Positions 24,295 to 34,431 are shown, counted from the first letter of the stretch. The stretch: 51,503 nt of DNA from an uncultured Pelagibacteraceae bacterium (GCA_902599665.1 CACKGK010000009.1:1-51503), one strand, 5' to 3'. The notes: generated by a model not told the origin, from the sequence alone. Made by a program: numbers and translations.

Positions 24295-25061
24295 TTATTA
24301 AAAAATAATCTATTAAAATTGCCAGTAGTTATTTTATCCAGATCTTCGATATCAACATTTTTAAATTCAGATAATTTTTTTAATGTGTATCGCACAAAAG
24401 AAGGTTCATTTTTCTTACCTCTCATTGGCACAGGTGCTAAATAAGGACTGTCTGTCTCAATAAGCAATCTTTCTAATGGTAATTCTTTAAAAGTATTTTG
24501 AAGATCAGTACTATTCTTAAATGTAATAATGCCACTAGCTGAAAAGTAGGAGTTAAGCTCCATTAATTTCAATGCAAAAGTTATTGATCCTGTAAAACAA
24601 TGCATGAGTATTTTTAAATTCTTTTTAGAATTTTTTAATATTTCATATGTCTCGGCTTCAGCATTTCTAGAATGTACAATTAAAGGTATATCTAATTCCA
24701 ATGCTGCATCTATATGATTTTTAAAACTTCTTATTTGTTTATCTTTGTCACTATTATTATAATAAAAATCTAAACCTGTCTCACCTACTCCAATTAATTT
24801 ACTATTAGTATTAATTTTTTTGATTATTTCATCTTTAGTTACTTGATCATTGTTAGTTTCGTGGGGATGTATACCAAAAGTTCCATATATCATTTCATCT
24901 TTGTTTATAATCTCTAAAATTTTAGGAAATCCATTTAATGTTGTTGATATTGTTAATAGCTTTTGAACACCCTCCTTTTTGCATTTTGCTAAAATATCCT
25001 CAATATTTTGCACCAAAGGTTCGTGATCTAAGTGACAATGTGAATCAATCATTTTTTTCAA
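24291..25061 (-). CDS. tatD: TatD-family metal-dependent DNase
   Basis: TIM-barrel metal hydrolase of 256 residues associated with DNA 3'-end processing. Metal-ligand motifs are DSHCHLDHE (6-14), GIHPHE, GETGLDFYY (about 93-101), HSRNA, HCFTGS and ETDSPYLAPVPMRGKKNEP (about 198-216). The start overlaps the metG 3' end by 17 bases. Part of the metG-tatD-MBL trio. Confidence 0.94.
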   Translation of the reverse strand: MKKMIDSHCHLDHEPLVQNIEDILAKCKKEGVQKLLTISTTLNGFPKILEIINKDEMIYGTFGIHPHETNNDQVTKDEIIKKINTNSKLIGVGETGLDFYYNNSDKDKQIRSFKNHIDAALELDIPLIVHSRNAEAETYEILKNSKKNLKILMHCFTGSITFALKLMELNSYFSASGIITFKNSTDLQNTFKELPLERLLIETDSPYLAPVPMRGKKNEPSFVRYTLKKLSEFKNVDIEDLDKITTGNFNRLFFNK

Positions 25062-26583
25062 TCTTTCTGAATAATATATCTAATTTACATAATTTAAGAC
25101 CTTTTATTAAATAATTATTATTCCTAATTGTCTCAAAATAAATTTCATCTTCCTTTATACCAAATACCTCTAACACTTTGAGAGATGAGCTTGGTATTAT
25201 TGGATATAGTAATATTGTAACTTTTCTTATAAGCTCCAAAGCCACATAAATAATAGTATTCATCCTTAATTTATCACTCTTTTTTTTCCATGGTTCCTGA
25301 TCATTAAAATACTTATTTGCAGCAAATAACTGTTCAACAATAAAATTTATATATGAATTTACATCCTGATTATCAGAATATTTTATTAAATTTTCATAAT
25401 GTTTAGAGTATTGATCTAAGATCAATTTATCATCTTCTGTAAAGTTATCATTGTTAGGAACCTCAAAATTAGAATTTTTATCACAGAACGTCAAAACCCT
25501 TTGACACAAATTTCCATAATTGTTAGCCAAATCACTATTTATACAAGCCTCTAATTTATCTTGTGAAATATTTCCATCGTTACCGAATGAAACTTCTTTA
25601 ATTAAATAATATCTTAATGGATCTAAACCATAAGTATCTATAATTTCAAGCGGGTCTAAAATATTACCTTTGGATTTAGACATTTTTTCATCTCCTGAGA
25701 GTATCCATCCATGACCAAATACTCTTTTTGGTGGATTTATATCAGCAGCTAACAAAAAAGCTGGCCAGTAAATTGCATGGAATCTTAATATATCTTTCCC
25801 AATTAAATGGAGATCTGCAGGCCAAAAAGATTTATACAAATCATCACTTTCATTTGGATAATTTAAAGCACTTAGATAATTTGTCAAAGCATCCAACCAA
25901 ACATAAATTACATGGTCTTTATTTGAAGGAACTTTTATTCCCCAATTAAAAGATTTTCTACTCACAGATAAATCTTTTAATCCTGATTTAACAAAACTTA
26001 CAACTTCATTTTTTCTTGTTTCAGGTAATATAAAATCTGGGTTTTTATCATAAAATTCAATCAATTTATCTTGCCAATTAGATAATTTAAAAAAATAAGA
26101 CTCTTCCTCCACCCACTCTACATTAGATCCTGAAGCGATTGCTTTTTTGGCACCATCAAAATCTTCAATTTCACTTTCTGTGTAAAACGCTTCATCTGAG
26201 ACAGAATACCAACCTGAGTACTTTGATAAGTAGATTTCACCTTTATTTTCAAGAATATTCCAAAGATTTTCAACAGATTTAGCATGTCTAGATTCTGTAG
26301 TTCTTATAAAATCGTTGTTTGATAAGTTTAATGTCTCAGATAAGTTTCTAAAAGTTTTACTAATTTCATCACAGAATAATAATGGATCCATTTTTTTTTC
26401 TTCAGCTGCACGTTGTATTTTCTGTCCATGTTCATCCGTGCCAGTTAAAAAATAAACATTAAAACCTTGTATTCTTTTTAATCTAGCAAAAAAATCAGCA
26501 ATAATACTTGAATATGCATGGCCCATATGAGGCTTTGCAGATGGATAATATATTGGTGTTGTTATGTAATAATTTTTATTCAC
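25045..26583 (-). CDS. metG: Methionyl-tRNA synthetase
   Basis: Class I synthetase charging tRNA-Met, 512 residues. ATP motifs are KPHMGHAYSS (17-26, the HIGH equivalent) and KMSKSKGN (about 302-309). The connective-peptide region GWYSVSDEAFYTESE has no zinc-knuckle cysteines, the knuckle-less type usual in Alphaproteobacteria. There is no C-terminal tRNA-binding domain. The 5' end overlaps holB by 8 bases. Confidence 0.97.
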   Translation of the reverse strand: MNKNYYITTPIYYPSAKPHMGHAYSSIIADFFARLKRIQGFNVYFLTGTDEHGQKIQRAAEEKKMDPLLFCDEISKTFRNLSETLNLSNNDFIRTTESRHAKSVENLWNILENKGEIYLSKYSGWYSVSDEAFYTESEIEDFDGAKKAIASGSNVEWVEEESYFFKLSNWQDKLIEFYDKNPDFILPETRKNEVVSFVKSGLKDLSVSRKSFNWGIKVPSNKDHVIYVWLDALTNYLSALNYPNESDDLYKSFWPADLHLIGKDILRFHAIYWPAFLLAADINPPKRVFGHGWILSGDEKMSKSKGNILDPLEIIDTYGLDPLRYYLIKEVSFGNDGNISQDKLEACINSDLANNYGNLCQRVLTFCDKNSNFEVPNNDNFTEDDKLILDQYSKHYENLIKYSDNQDVNSYINFIVEQLFAANKYFNDQEPWKKKSDKLRMNTIIYVALELIRKVTILLYPIIPSSSLKVLEVFGIKEDEIYFETIRNNNYLIKGLKLCKLDILFRKIEKND

Positions 26584-27496
26584 TTAATAATTTTTCATTA
26601 AATTCTAGAAAAAATGACTCAAAATCTAAATTATATTTTTTAACAATAGAAAGTTTTAAATAAAAATATTTTTTAATTTTGAATGAAATATTCTTATAAT
26701 TATTTATATTTTTGTAGAAAAAAAGTTCAATAAATAAATCCAAATATTCTTTAATAAATTCATCAGATATATATAGTTTATTTTTAATAATATAGACCAA
26801 TAAACCTTCAATAGTGCACTCTTTTATAGATAAATCATTAGTTTCTAGAAAATTTACCAATGATATTAAAAATGATGGTGAATTATAATTGTTTATAAAA
26901 TCAAAGTTTATTTCATTATACTTATCACTATTAAAGTAATAATTCACAATCTCAATTACTTCTGAATTCTTTAAACTTAATTTAAATTCTAAACATCTTG
27001 ATCTGATTGTTTCTAAAATTTTAAATTCAGAATTATTGATTAAAATATAATATGTTTTGTTATTAGGTTCCTCGATAGATTTTAATAAAGCATTTGCAGA
27101 ATTAATACCTAATAAGTTTATATCCTCAATTATTATAAATTTCCTTTCGTTATTAAAAGAAGTTTGATTTATGAACTGGATCATCTCTCTAATTTGATCA
27201 ATATCAATTATTTTTTTATCATTTTTTTTCTTAATTCTAAAAATATTAGGATGAGAATTATTGGAAATAAGTAAAGATAGCTTATTATTTAGATTATATT
27301 CATTATTCTTAAAATTATAAAATTTCCCATTATTTTTAGAATAAAGGTAATTTAAAAGATGAGTTACAAAGAGTTTTTTACCTATACCTTTAGGACCATT
27401 TAATAAAATCTTATTAGGAAATTTTTCTATTTGGTCTAAATAAATTAAATTACTAAAAAAAGTTTTATGCCCAAAGAGTTTACTTGTTTCACTCAT
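26576..27496 (-). CDS. holB: DNA polymerase III subunit delta'
   Basis: Clamp-loader subunit, 306 residues. GPKGIGKK at about 34-41 is the P-loop remnant; IIEDINLLGINSANALLKSIEEP (about 119-141) is the Walker B / sensor region and TIRSRC (about 163) the SRC motif. The zinc module of gammaproteobacterial delta' is absent. Position between tmk and metG fits. AT-driven codon use makes the N-terminal half rich in Asn/Lys. Confidence 0.9.
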   Translation of the reverse strand: MSETSKLFGHKTFFSNLIYLDQIEKFPNKILLNGPKGIGKKLFVTHLLNYLYSKNNGKFYNFKNNEYNLNNKLSLLISNNSHPNIFRIKKKNDKKIIDIDQIREMIQFINQTSFNNERKFIIIEDINLLGINSANALLKSIEEPNNKTYYILINNSEFKILETIRSRCLEFKLSLKNSEVIEIVNYYFNSDKYNEINFDFINNYNSPSFLISLVNFLETNDLSIKECTIEGLLVYIIKNKLYISDEFIKEYLDLFIELFFYKNINNYKNISFKIKKYFYLKLSIVKKYNLDFESFFLEFNEKLLSE

Positions 27497-28117
27497 TTAT
27501 TTTAAAATTTTTTTTATTTTTTTGATTAATTTATTTTCGATAATTTTTAAACTATCCTTATTGCTATCTAATATTAAGTATCTAGATCTATTTTTAAGTG
27601 CAATTTTTAAAAATCCTTTTTGAACTTTATTATAAAAGTTATAATTAAAATTATCGTATTTATTGTTGTTTTTTCTAGATTTAAGTCTCTTTAGCATATT
27701 TTTTTTATCTACTACACTTAAGAAAGTGAAATTTGGTTTAAAATTACCTAATATAAAATTGTTCATTCTTAAAATTAAATTTTTGTCTAATCCCATACCA
27801 TAATGTTGATATGCTAATGTCGAGTCTATAAATCTATCAATTAATATTACTTTTTTTTTATAATTTTCTTTTAAAATTTTATCAAAATTTTCTGATCTAG
27901 AAGCCATAAGTAGAAATAAGTCAGTTTTATTATTTAATTTTGATTTTTTATTTAACATTAATTGTCTTAATTTTTCAGAAAGATTAGTGCCACCAGGTTC
28001 TCTAAAACTAATGTGTTTAATTTTATTTTTTTTTAAATATTTAATTGCTTTTTTAAGACTAGTAGATTTTCCAGAAGTCTCTATACCTTCGAACACTATT
28101 ATGGGATTATTAGACAT
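27497..28117 (-). CDS. tmk: Thymidylate kinase
   Basis: Phosphorylates dTMP to dTDP. 206 residues with the P-loop FEGIETSGKST (9-19), the substrate-binding FREPGGT, the DRFIDSTLAYQ motif and the lid region with LKRLKSRKNN. The P-loop carries ETS where many homologues have EGA/EGS. It overlaps dacC by 8 bases and abuts holB. Confidence 0.95.
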   Translation of the reverse strand: MSNNPIIVFEGIETSGKSTSLKKAIKYLKKNKIKHISFREPGGTNLSEKLRQLMLNKKSKLNNKTDLFLLMASRSENFDKILKENYKKKVILIDRFIDSTLAYQHYGMGLDKNLILRMNNFILGNFKPNFTFLSVVDKKNMLKRLKSRKNNNKYDNFNYNFYNKVQKGFLKIALKNRSRYLILDSNKDSLKIIENKLIKKIKKILK

Positions 28118-29264
28118 CGCCCCAGATTAAGAAATTTATTGAGGAAATAAATCTAGAAAAAATATTTTGTCTTTTTACATTTTCAAAAGCTAATAAATCA
28201 TACTCTCCTATTTGTTCATCTTTATAAGTAATTTTAACTTTACCAATTATGTCATTTTTTAATATTGGGGCTTTTAACGGACCTTGATAATCAATTGAAA
28301 CTTTGAGATATTTTTTTTTTGCTTTTGGAATAGTTTGATAAACGTTTTCATTAATATAAGATTTAACTGTTTTTTGTGTACCTTGCCAAACATCAAGCTC
28401 ATCAAATATTTCGTCTTTTTTAGCAATTTTAATCGTGTCAAAATTAGTTAGTCCATATGTTAACAATTTAAGTGACTCTTTTGATCTTGAGTTTTTTGAT
28501 TCAAAACCACTGCCAACAGCAATTATTCTTCTTTCATTTCTTTTAATTGTTGAGGCAAGTGAATATTTTTCATATGCAAGATATCCTGTCTTTATTCCGT
28601 CAACACCAATATTTTTATAGAGCAAAGGATTACGATTACCTTGTTTAATTGGATCTCCACCAGTTCTTTCCCATGTAAATTCAGTTTCTTTATAATAATC
28701 ATAGTAGTTTGGATAATTTTTTATTAAATAATTGGACATAATTAATATATCTCTAACTGTTGATAAATTGTCCGGAGCATTTATTCCTGATGAGTTTGAA
28801 AAATTAGTATTTTCCATACCGATTTCTCTTGCCTTTTCAGTCATCATAATTGCAAATTCTTCCTCTGTCCCAGCAATACCCTCTGCTAGCGCTATACAAG
28901 CATCATTTCCAGATGAAACAATTATACCTCTTAATAAATTTTCAACAGTTATTTCATCTCCAACCATAATAAACATTGAAGAATAACCTGCTTGAGACAA
29001 TCTCCATGCATTTTCGGAGACTAAAAATTTATCGTCTAAAGACAATTCACCACTTTTAAGTAAATCAAAAGCTATAATTGAGGTCATAATTTTTGTCATC
29101 GAAGCGGGAAATATTTGTCTATCAGCATCTTTTTCAAACAATATCTTGCCTGACAAATAATCTTGGACAATAGCAGTTCTTGCATTTACATCAAAGTTTG
29201 CAAAAACAGGCTTTACCAGGAAGCCAAAAATTATTAAAATTAACGATAAATATTTAATTCTCAT
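28110..29264 (-). CDS. dacC: D-alanyl-D-alanine carboxypeptidase (PBP5/6 type)
   Basis: Periplasmic serine peptidase trimming peptidoglycan stem peptides. 384 residues: signal peptide (1-22, cleaved after VFA), catalytic SMTK (Ser55-Lys58), SGN (118-120) and KTG (224-226). A C-terminal beta domain ends in a hydrophobic/amphipathic stretch with FISSINFLIWG that anchors to the membrane. Sits between the rlpA-like gene and tmk as in related genomes. Confidence 0.95.
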   Translation of the reverse strand: MRIKYLSLILIIFGFLVKPVFANFDVNARTAIVQDYLSGKILFEKDADRQIFPASMTKIMTSIIAFDLLKSGELSLDDKFLVSENAWRLSQAGYSSMFIMVGDEITVENLLRGIIVSSGNDACIALAEGIAGTEEEFAIMMTEKAREIGMENTNFSNSSGINAPDNLSTVRDILIMSNYLIKNYPNYYDYYKETEFTWERTGGDPIKQGNRNPLLYKNIGVDGIKTGYLAYEKYSLASTIKRNERRIIAVGSGFESKNSRSKESLKLLTYGLTNFDTIKIAKKDEIFDELDVWQGTQKTVKSYINENVYQTIPKAKKKYLKVSIDYQGPLKAPILKNDIIGKVKITYKDEQIGEYDLLAFENVKRQNIFSRFISSINFLIWGDV

Positions 29265-30085
29265 AATTTAATTATTTCAATACTATCAAAATCAAGATTT
29301 TCAATATTATGAAATCCTTTCTTTAATTTTTCAAAATCTTTATAAGGTCCTTTATAAACTCTAAAATTATTTTGTGACAACTTTTTGATTAAAATATTTT
29401 CAATTTTATACTCTTCAAATAACCTATTTTTTAACATAATAGCAGAGTCTTCAAAATAAAAATCTGCAAATTTAATTATGTAATTGAAATTTGTTACAAA
29501 ATTTTCAATTTTAGATTCTTTTTTTTCAGTTTCCAAACTTATACTCTGAACCATTATATCGTCGACTGGAGCTTTATTGGCTACTTCTTTTTCTTCATCA
29601 AATGTTTTTACATCATTTGCAACATATAATTTATTAGAATTGATAGTTTCAATGTGCACATAAGGTTCGCTCGAATTTATTGATAATTCACTTGCAATTC
29701 TATTTGTAATTACTGAATTATAATAAATAGGTAAAATAGTTTTGTTTTTGACAACAGTTAATAAAGACTTTCCATTAATTATATTTGTTATTCTAACCGG
29801 GGTTCCATTAGGTAAATTAGGACTTAATATATTAATTGATGTATCATCTAATTTATAGGCTAATGAATTACTTGAATCTTCACTGTATATTAAAGCAAAA
29901 CCTTTGTTAGAATAAACAATATTAACTAATTCTTCTTTTTCAATTTTTTTTATTTCTTTAATTTCTTTTTTTTGAACTATAGATTTTGTCTCTTCAGGCT
30001 TGTTCTTAATATTAATATTTGAAGAATGATGTTCACAAGCAAATAAAGATATAAATATAAGATATAAAATATATTTAAATTGCAT
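29261..30085 (-). CDS. rlpA: RlpA-like lipoprotein with degenerate barrel and SPOR domain
   Basis: By position and layout this is the local RlpA (septal lytic transglycosylase). 274 residues: signal peptide with lipobox LFAC (Cys17), a charged linker (20-55), a weak double-psi beta-barrel (about 60-135) with LPNGTPVRITN (91-101), then a SPOR-like domain (about 200-274) for denuded septal glycan. The catalytic stretch of RlpA, normally NDRGP, reads KNKTIL (113-118), and the AAH-type histidine is not visible. Transglycosylase activity is therefore doubtful; it may be a septal binding protein. Confidence 0.7.
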   Translation of the reverse strand: MQFKYILYLIFISLFACEHHSSNINIKNKPEETKSIVQKKEIKEIKKIEKEELVNIVYSNKGFALIYSEDSSNSLAYKLDDTSINILSPNLPNGTPVRITNIINGKSLLTVVKNKTILPIYYNSVITNRIASELSINSSEPYVHIETINSNKLYVANDVKTFDEEKEVANKAPVDDIMVQSISLETEKKESKIENFVTNFNYIIKFADFYFEDSAIMLKNRLFEEYKIENILIKKLSQNNFRVYKGPYKDFEKLKKGFHNIENLDFDSIEIIKL

Positions 30086-31073
30086 TTTTAAACTTACTTT
30101 TCAATGTACAAACAGCTAGTGCAAATCTTAAGGATCTATTCCATTTTAAAATTAATTCGTAATTATCAAAAACTACATAAGCTGGGGTTAATTTTTTTGC
30201 ATCTGGAATAATATCATAATCAGGAGTTACTAGTGCCGCATTTAAATTATCAAGATCATTAAGTATTTCGTTATTTTTAATATACTTTTTTAAATAGGAT
30301 ATTTTATTTTTATGTTTAATTTTTTTTGCAGATGTATTTAAATATTTATGCGGCGTTTCATTTATAAGCTCAACTTTGTAAAAACATGGTAAATTATTAT
30401 TCCACCCTATTTTATTTAAGTAATTAGCAGCAGATGCAAATGAATCTTCAATATTTTTTAAGTTTATAGTTTTATCTTTATTATAATCAATGGCATAATT
30501 TTTAATTGTGGAAGGCATAAATTGGAAATTGCCAAATGCTCCTGCCCACGATCCTAAATAATTATTTGGATTTATAATTTCATTATCAAACAGTATTAAA
30601 AGAGTTATGAGCTCTGAGGTAAAAAATTCGCTTCTTCTTTGATCATAACTTAAAGTTGCCAGAGATGAAACAATATCCATTTTTCCTAAATAGTTGCCAA
30701 AATTTGTCTCAATACCCATAAGAGACAAAAGCAGGTTCTTATCAACAGAAAATTCTTTAGTAATTTTATCAATTATTTTTTTATTTTTGTTGTAGATTTT
30801 TATTCCTGTGTTTACTCTTTTAATGTTAGCTCTTTTGGACACATATGTTTTAGTATCCTCATAAAATTCTGGCTGGTATCTGTCAAATTTTATAACATCT
30901 TTTAAAAAAATAGATTTGCCAACAGTATTTTCAATTGTGTTTAAACTTACACCTCTATCTAAAGCAATTGATTGAAATTTTTTCTTCCACGCTTCAAATT
31001 CAGCATCTGTAGCATAAGCTTTAAAATTTATAATAATACAAAGAAAAAAAATATAAATTTTAATTTTTTTCAT
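30075..31073 (-). CDS. Lytic murein transglycosylase, MltB family
   Basis: Periplasmic enzyme cleaving the glycan strand with anhydromuramyl formation. 332 residues: signal peptide (1-21), catalytic Glu122 in LMGIETNFG, then LATLSYDQRR and GSWAGAFGNFQFMPST, the MltB goose-lysozyme signature. No lipobox and no C-terminal peptidoglycan-binding domain. The 3' end overlaps the rlpA-like gene by 11 bases; the 5' end overlaps rarD by 14. Confidence 0.93.
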   Translation of the reverse strand: MKKIKIYIFFLCIIINFKAYATDAEFEAWKKKFQSIALDRGVSLNTIENTVGKSIFLKDVIKFDRYQPEFYEDTKTYVSKRANIKRVNTGIKIYNKNKKIIDKITKEFSVDKNLLLSLMGIETNFGNYLGKMDIVSSLATLSYDQRRSEFFTSELITLLILFDNEIINPNNYLGSWAGAFGNFQFMPSTIKNYAIDYNKDKTINLKNIEDSFASAANYLNKIGWNNNLPCFYKVELINETPHKYLNTSAKKIKHKNKISYLKKYIKNNEILNDLDNLNAALVTPDYDIIPDAKKLTPAYVVFDNYELILKWNRSLRFALAVCTLKSKFKNAI

Positions 31074-31941
31074 AAATATCTTTCAAATATATAAATACAG
31101 CAATCCATATTAAAATAAAACTAACTAACTGGTTTATATTAAATTGCTCATTATAAATGAAAAAACCAAGTAAAAATTGCAAAGTAGGAGTAATATAAAA
31201 AATCATTCCTGCTGGTCCTAGTCCTGCTAATTCTACTCCCCTCACATATAAAAAAAGGGGAATCACAGTCATTGGTCCTGCTAACATTAATAATGGCATT
31301 AAAGATGGATTTGATAAACTGAAATCGTTAAAATTGTTTATACTTATAAAATAAAATGCAACTAATGCAAAAGGGAGTATATACAAACTTTCAATGAAAA
31401 GACCTATATCGGTTTCAACATTAATTTTTTTTCTTAATAGATTATAAAAGCTCCAACTCAAAGCTACAATTAAACCTACCCATGGAATTGAACTAAAATC
31501 CAATAATAATAAATAGCTAACTGAAATAATTACTAAAAAAATTGAAATTTTCCCTTTTTTTGTGATCGACTCTTTAAAAAAAAAATAACCTAAGAAGACA
31601 CTTATGATTGGCATTATAAAATATCCAAAACTAGCATCAATTATTTTATCTACGCTAACTGCATAAATCCATACACCCCAATTAATAAAAATTAAAAAAC
31701 CAGAAATAAAGAGGATAAATAATATATTTTTATCCTTAAGAGTTTTTTTAAAAATATTCCATTTAGAAAATAAAAAAGTAGTAATTATTAATACAAAAGC
31801 TGTCCAAACACTTCTATGAATTAATACTTCTAAGTGTCCTGCAAAAGAAATATATTTGAAGTAAATAACACCAAAAAAACCCCACCAAAATGAACCAAAG
31901 GATGTCAACAAAACTCCTTTATTAAAATTTTTTTTGTTCAT
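31060..31941 (-). CDS. rarD: RarD-type DMT permease
   Basis: Inner-membrane transporter of 293 residues with ten predicted helices. RarD features are the N-terminal SFGSFWWGFFGVIYFKY, the HLEVLIHRSVW segment (about 35-46), NWGVWIYAV and the second-half VRGVELAGLGPAGMIFYITP stretch. Substrate unknown; the chloramphenicol-resistance name is historical. Confidence 0.88.
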   Translation of the reverse strand: MNKKNFNKGVLLTSFGSFWWGFFGVIYFKYISFAGHLEVLIHRSVWTAFVLIITTFLFSKWNIFKKTLKDKNILFILFISGFLIFINWGVWIYAVSVDKIIDASFGYFIMPIISVFLGYFFFKESITKKGKISIFLVIISVSYLLLLDFSSIPWVGLIVALSWSFYNLLRKKINVETDIGLFIESLYILPFALVAFYFISINNFNDFSLSNPSLMPLLMLAGPMTVIPLFLYVRGVELAGLGPAGMIFYITPTLQFLLGFFIYNEQFNINQLVSFILIWIAVFIYLKDIYEKN

Positions 31942-32025
31942 TTTTTATTATTAGAATAATTAAAGTAACTACTTAAGTCATTTTATTCTTGAAATATATA
32001 TTAATAATAATAAAACCTTGCACAA

Positions 32026-32115
32026 GGAGAGATGGCTGAGCGGTTGAAAGCATCGGTCTTGAAAACCGACAAAGGGGCAACTCTTTCCTGGGTTCGAATC
32101 CCAGTCTCTCCGCCA
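32026..32115 (+). tRNA. tRNA-Ser (UGA)
   Basis: 90-nt class II tRNA. Acceptor GGAGAGA pairs TCTCTCC, the anticodon loop CTTGAAA gives TGA, a long variable arm follows (AAAGGGGCAACTCTTT), T-arm GGTTCGAATCC, discriminator G and encoded CCA. It ends one base before the stop of the convergent sdhE. Confidence 0.97.
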
Positions 32116-32116
32116 T

Positions 32117-32362
32117 TCATTTAAAATCAATTAACAATCTTGATAATTTATCATTCTCAAAACTCATTTCATTTTTTGAAATTTTAGAAATATCTTCGTC
32201 ACTCATGTTGACCAATGTATCTAAATCTTTTAGATCATCTATTGATAATGAATCAATAATGGATTTAACAAAACCACTGACAAATATGTCCATTTCTTTT
32301 GTACCACGATATTGAGATCTATAAATAATTTTATTAATTAAATTTTGTTTATTTGAATTCAT
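32117..32362 (-). CDS. sdhE: FAD assembly factor SdhE
   Basis: Small helical protein that helps flavinylate succinate dehydrogenase. 81 residues; the key RGxxE motif is Arg19-Gly20...Glu23 in YRGTKEMD, followed by the LDTLVNMSDEDI helix. The divergent position next to recG with 26 bases between starts is the standard alphaproteobacterial arrangement. Confidence 0.9.
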   Translation of the reverse strand: MNSNKQNLINKIIYRSQYRGTKEMDIFVSGFVKSIIDSLSIDDLKDLDTLVNMSDEDISKISKNEMSFENDKLSRLLIDFK

Positions 32363-32388
32363 TACTTATAACCATATATATATATTTA

Positions 32389-34431
32389 ATGAGTAATTTT
32401 GAATATTTATTGTCACCTATAGATAATATTAAAGGTGTGGGCAAGAAAACATTAAGTTCATTCAACAAAAAAAAAATTTATACAATTTTTGACCTTCTCT
32501 GGCATTTACCTATATCAAAAATAGAAACAGCCGAAGATACAGAGATTCAAGATTTACAATTGGGAAAAAATTATAATATTAAAGTTACACCGATTAAATA
32601 TAATTTTCCAAGAATTAGAAATTTACCTAATAAAGTAATATGTGAAAAAAATGGTGTAAAATTGGATTGTATTTTTTTTAATAGTTATGAGGGATATATC
32701 AAAAAATTATTACCCTTAAATGAAGAAATAATAATACATGGAAAGGCAAATAGCTTTAGAAATAAATTTCAATTTGTTAATCCAACAACAAAAAATTCAA
32801 GTAATTTAAATATTATAAATAATGAGAGTAAATATAGTCTTTCTGATGGTTTAACATTAAATAAGTATAATCAAGTAATAAATAATGTTTTACAAAACCT
32901 GCCTGAATTAGAGGAGTGGTTGCCACAATCAATATTAAGTTTATTTAATCATGTTAAGTGGAAGGAATGTGTTATTAAAATTCATAAAGAAGAAATAACA
33001 AAAATTCGAAGTACAAAATATTTTAAAAGACTAGTTTTTGATGAAATTTTTGCAAATTTTTTACTCTCTTCAAATATAAGAAGTAAAATTAAAAAAATAA
33101 AAAAAAAGAATAAAATTCTTAATTATCAGCATCAAAGTAAAATAATTGATAGTTTGAAATTTAAACTTACAATTGATCAAATATCTTCATTAAAAAGCAT
33201 AAATAAAGATATGGGGTCAAAACAAAAAATGTTTAGATTGCTACAAGGAGATGTTGGATCAGGAAAAACAATAGTCTCAGTAATTGCTGCATTAAATGTT
33301 ATAAAAGCAGGTTATCAAGTTGCAATAATGGCTCCGACTGAAATATTAGCTATTCAGCATTATAAATTTATATTAGAAAATTTTAATAAATATTGTAATC
33401 CCGAAATATTAACTGGGAAAACAGAATACAAAAAAAGAAAAAAAATTTTAAACGATCTCTTAAATAATAAAATTGATATTTTAATAGGTACTCATTCTCT
33501 TTATCAAGAAAAAATTAATTATTTTAATTTGGGATTAATAATAATTGATGAGCAACATAAATTTGGTGTGAATCAAAGAAAAAAACTATCAGATAAAGGT
33601 GGCAAAGATTGTGATGTACTTGTGATGTCAGCAACCCCTATTCCAAGAACAATGATGATGACAATTTATGGAGATATGGACATTTCTTTAATTAAATCAA
33701 AACCCAAAAATAGATTACCGATAAAAACATATAGTAAAAATGAGACAAGAATTGATGAAGTTATTAATTTTATTAAACGTGAAATTGGAAAAAAAAATCA
33801 AGTTTTTTGGGTTTGTCCTCTTATAAAAGAGTCCAAAAAAATGGACCATCAGTCAGCTACAGAAAAATATAAATATTTAAATAAAATTTTTAAAGATAAA
33901 GTGGATATTGTTCATGGATTAATGAGTAAGGAAGAAAAAGATAAAGTATTAAATAAATTTAATGATAGAAAGATAGATATATTAGTTTCAACGACTGTAA
34001 TAGAAGTTGGAATTGATTTTCCAAATGCAAACGTAATCGTGATAGAAAATTCGAATAAATATGGATTATCTCAGCTTCACCAACTGAGGGGACGCGTTGG
34101 TAGAGGTAATAAAGCGTCATCGTGTATACTAATGTTTAAAACAGGGCTAAGTGTGAACGCCCGTAAGAGAATAACTATTCTCAAAAATACTAATGATGGT
34201 TTTAAAATTGCTGAGGAAGATTTAAAAATAAGAGGATACGGTGATATTTTAGGATTTAAGCAAAGTGGCTTAAAAAAGTTTAACCTTGCAGACCCTATTC
34301 AACATGAAGATCTTTTTAACATTGCAGAAAAAGAAGTGAAAAAAATTGAAAAAAATAACTTTGAGACTAATAGTTTTAACAAGCTTATAAAACTTTATGA
34401 TAAAGTTGCTGTAATTAATGAGACTATTTAG
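32389..34431 (+). CDS. recG: ATP-dependent DNA helicase RecG
   Basis: Fork-reversal helicase. 680 residues from ATG 32389, chosen because MSNFEYLLSPI... begins the family alignment; the 12-residue upstream extension overlaps sdhE's start region. The N-terminal wedge domain carries IKGVGKKT; helicase motifs are I (GDVGSGKT), Ia (APTEILAIQH), II (DEQH), III (SATPIPRT) and VI (QLRGRVGR). The C-terminus has the RecG-specific DLKIRGYGDILGFKQSG. Confidence 0.95.
   Translation: MSNFEYLLSPIDNIKGVGKKTLSSFNKKKIYTIFDLLWHLPISKIETAEDTEIQDLQLGKNYNIKVTPIKYNFPRIRNLPNKVICEKNGVKLDCIFFNSYEGYIKKLLPLNEEIIIHGKANSFRNKFQFVNPTTKNSSNLNIINNESKYSLSDGLTLNKYNQVINNVLQNLPELEEWLPQSILSLFNHVKWKECVIKIHKEEITKIRSTKYFKRLVFDEIFANFLLSSNIRSKIKKIKKKNKILNYQHQSKIIDSLKFKLTIDQISSLKSINKDMGSKQKMFRLLQGDVGSGKTIVSVIAALNVIKAGYQVAIMAPTEILAIQHYKFILENFNKYCNPEILTGKTEYKKRKKILNDLLNNKIDILIGTHSLYQEKINYFNLGLIIIDEQHKFGVNQRKKLSDKGGKDCDVLVMSATPIPRTMMMTIYGDMDISLIKSKPKNRLPIKTYSKNETRIDEVINFIKREIGKKNQVFWVCPLIKESKKMDHQSATEKYKYLNKIFKDKVDIVHGLMSKEEKDKVLNKFNDRKIDILVSTTVIEVGIDFPNANVIVIENSNKYGLSQLHQLRGRVGRGNKASSCILMFKTGLSVNARKRITILKNTNDGFKIAEEDLKIRGYGDILGFKQSGLKKFNLADPIQHEDLFNIAEKEVKKIEKNNFETNSFNKLIKLYDKVAVINETI

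Noticed and set aside
25045..26583. Loss of the zinc knuckle in MetG as a novelty
   Set aside because: Knuckle-less MetRS is the normal form in Alphaproteobacteria and mitochondria.
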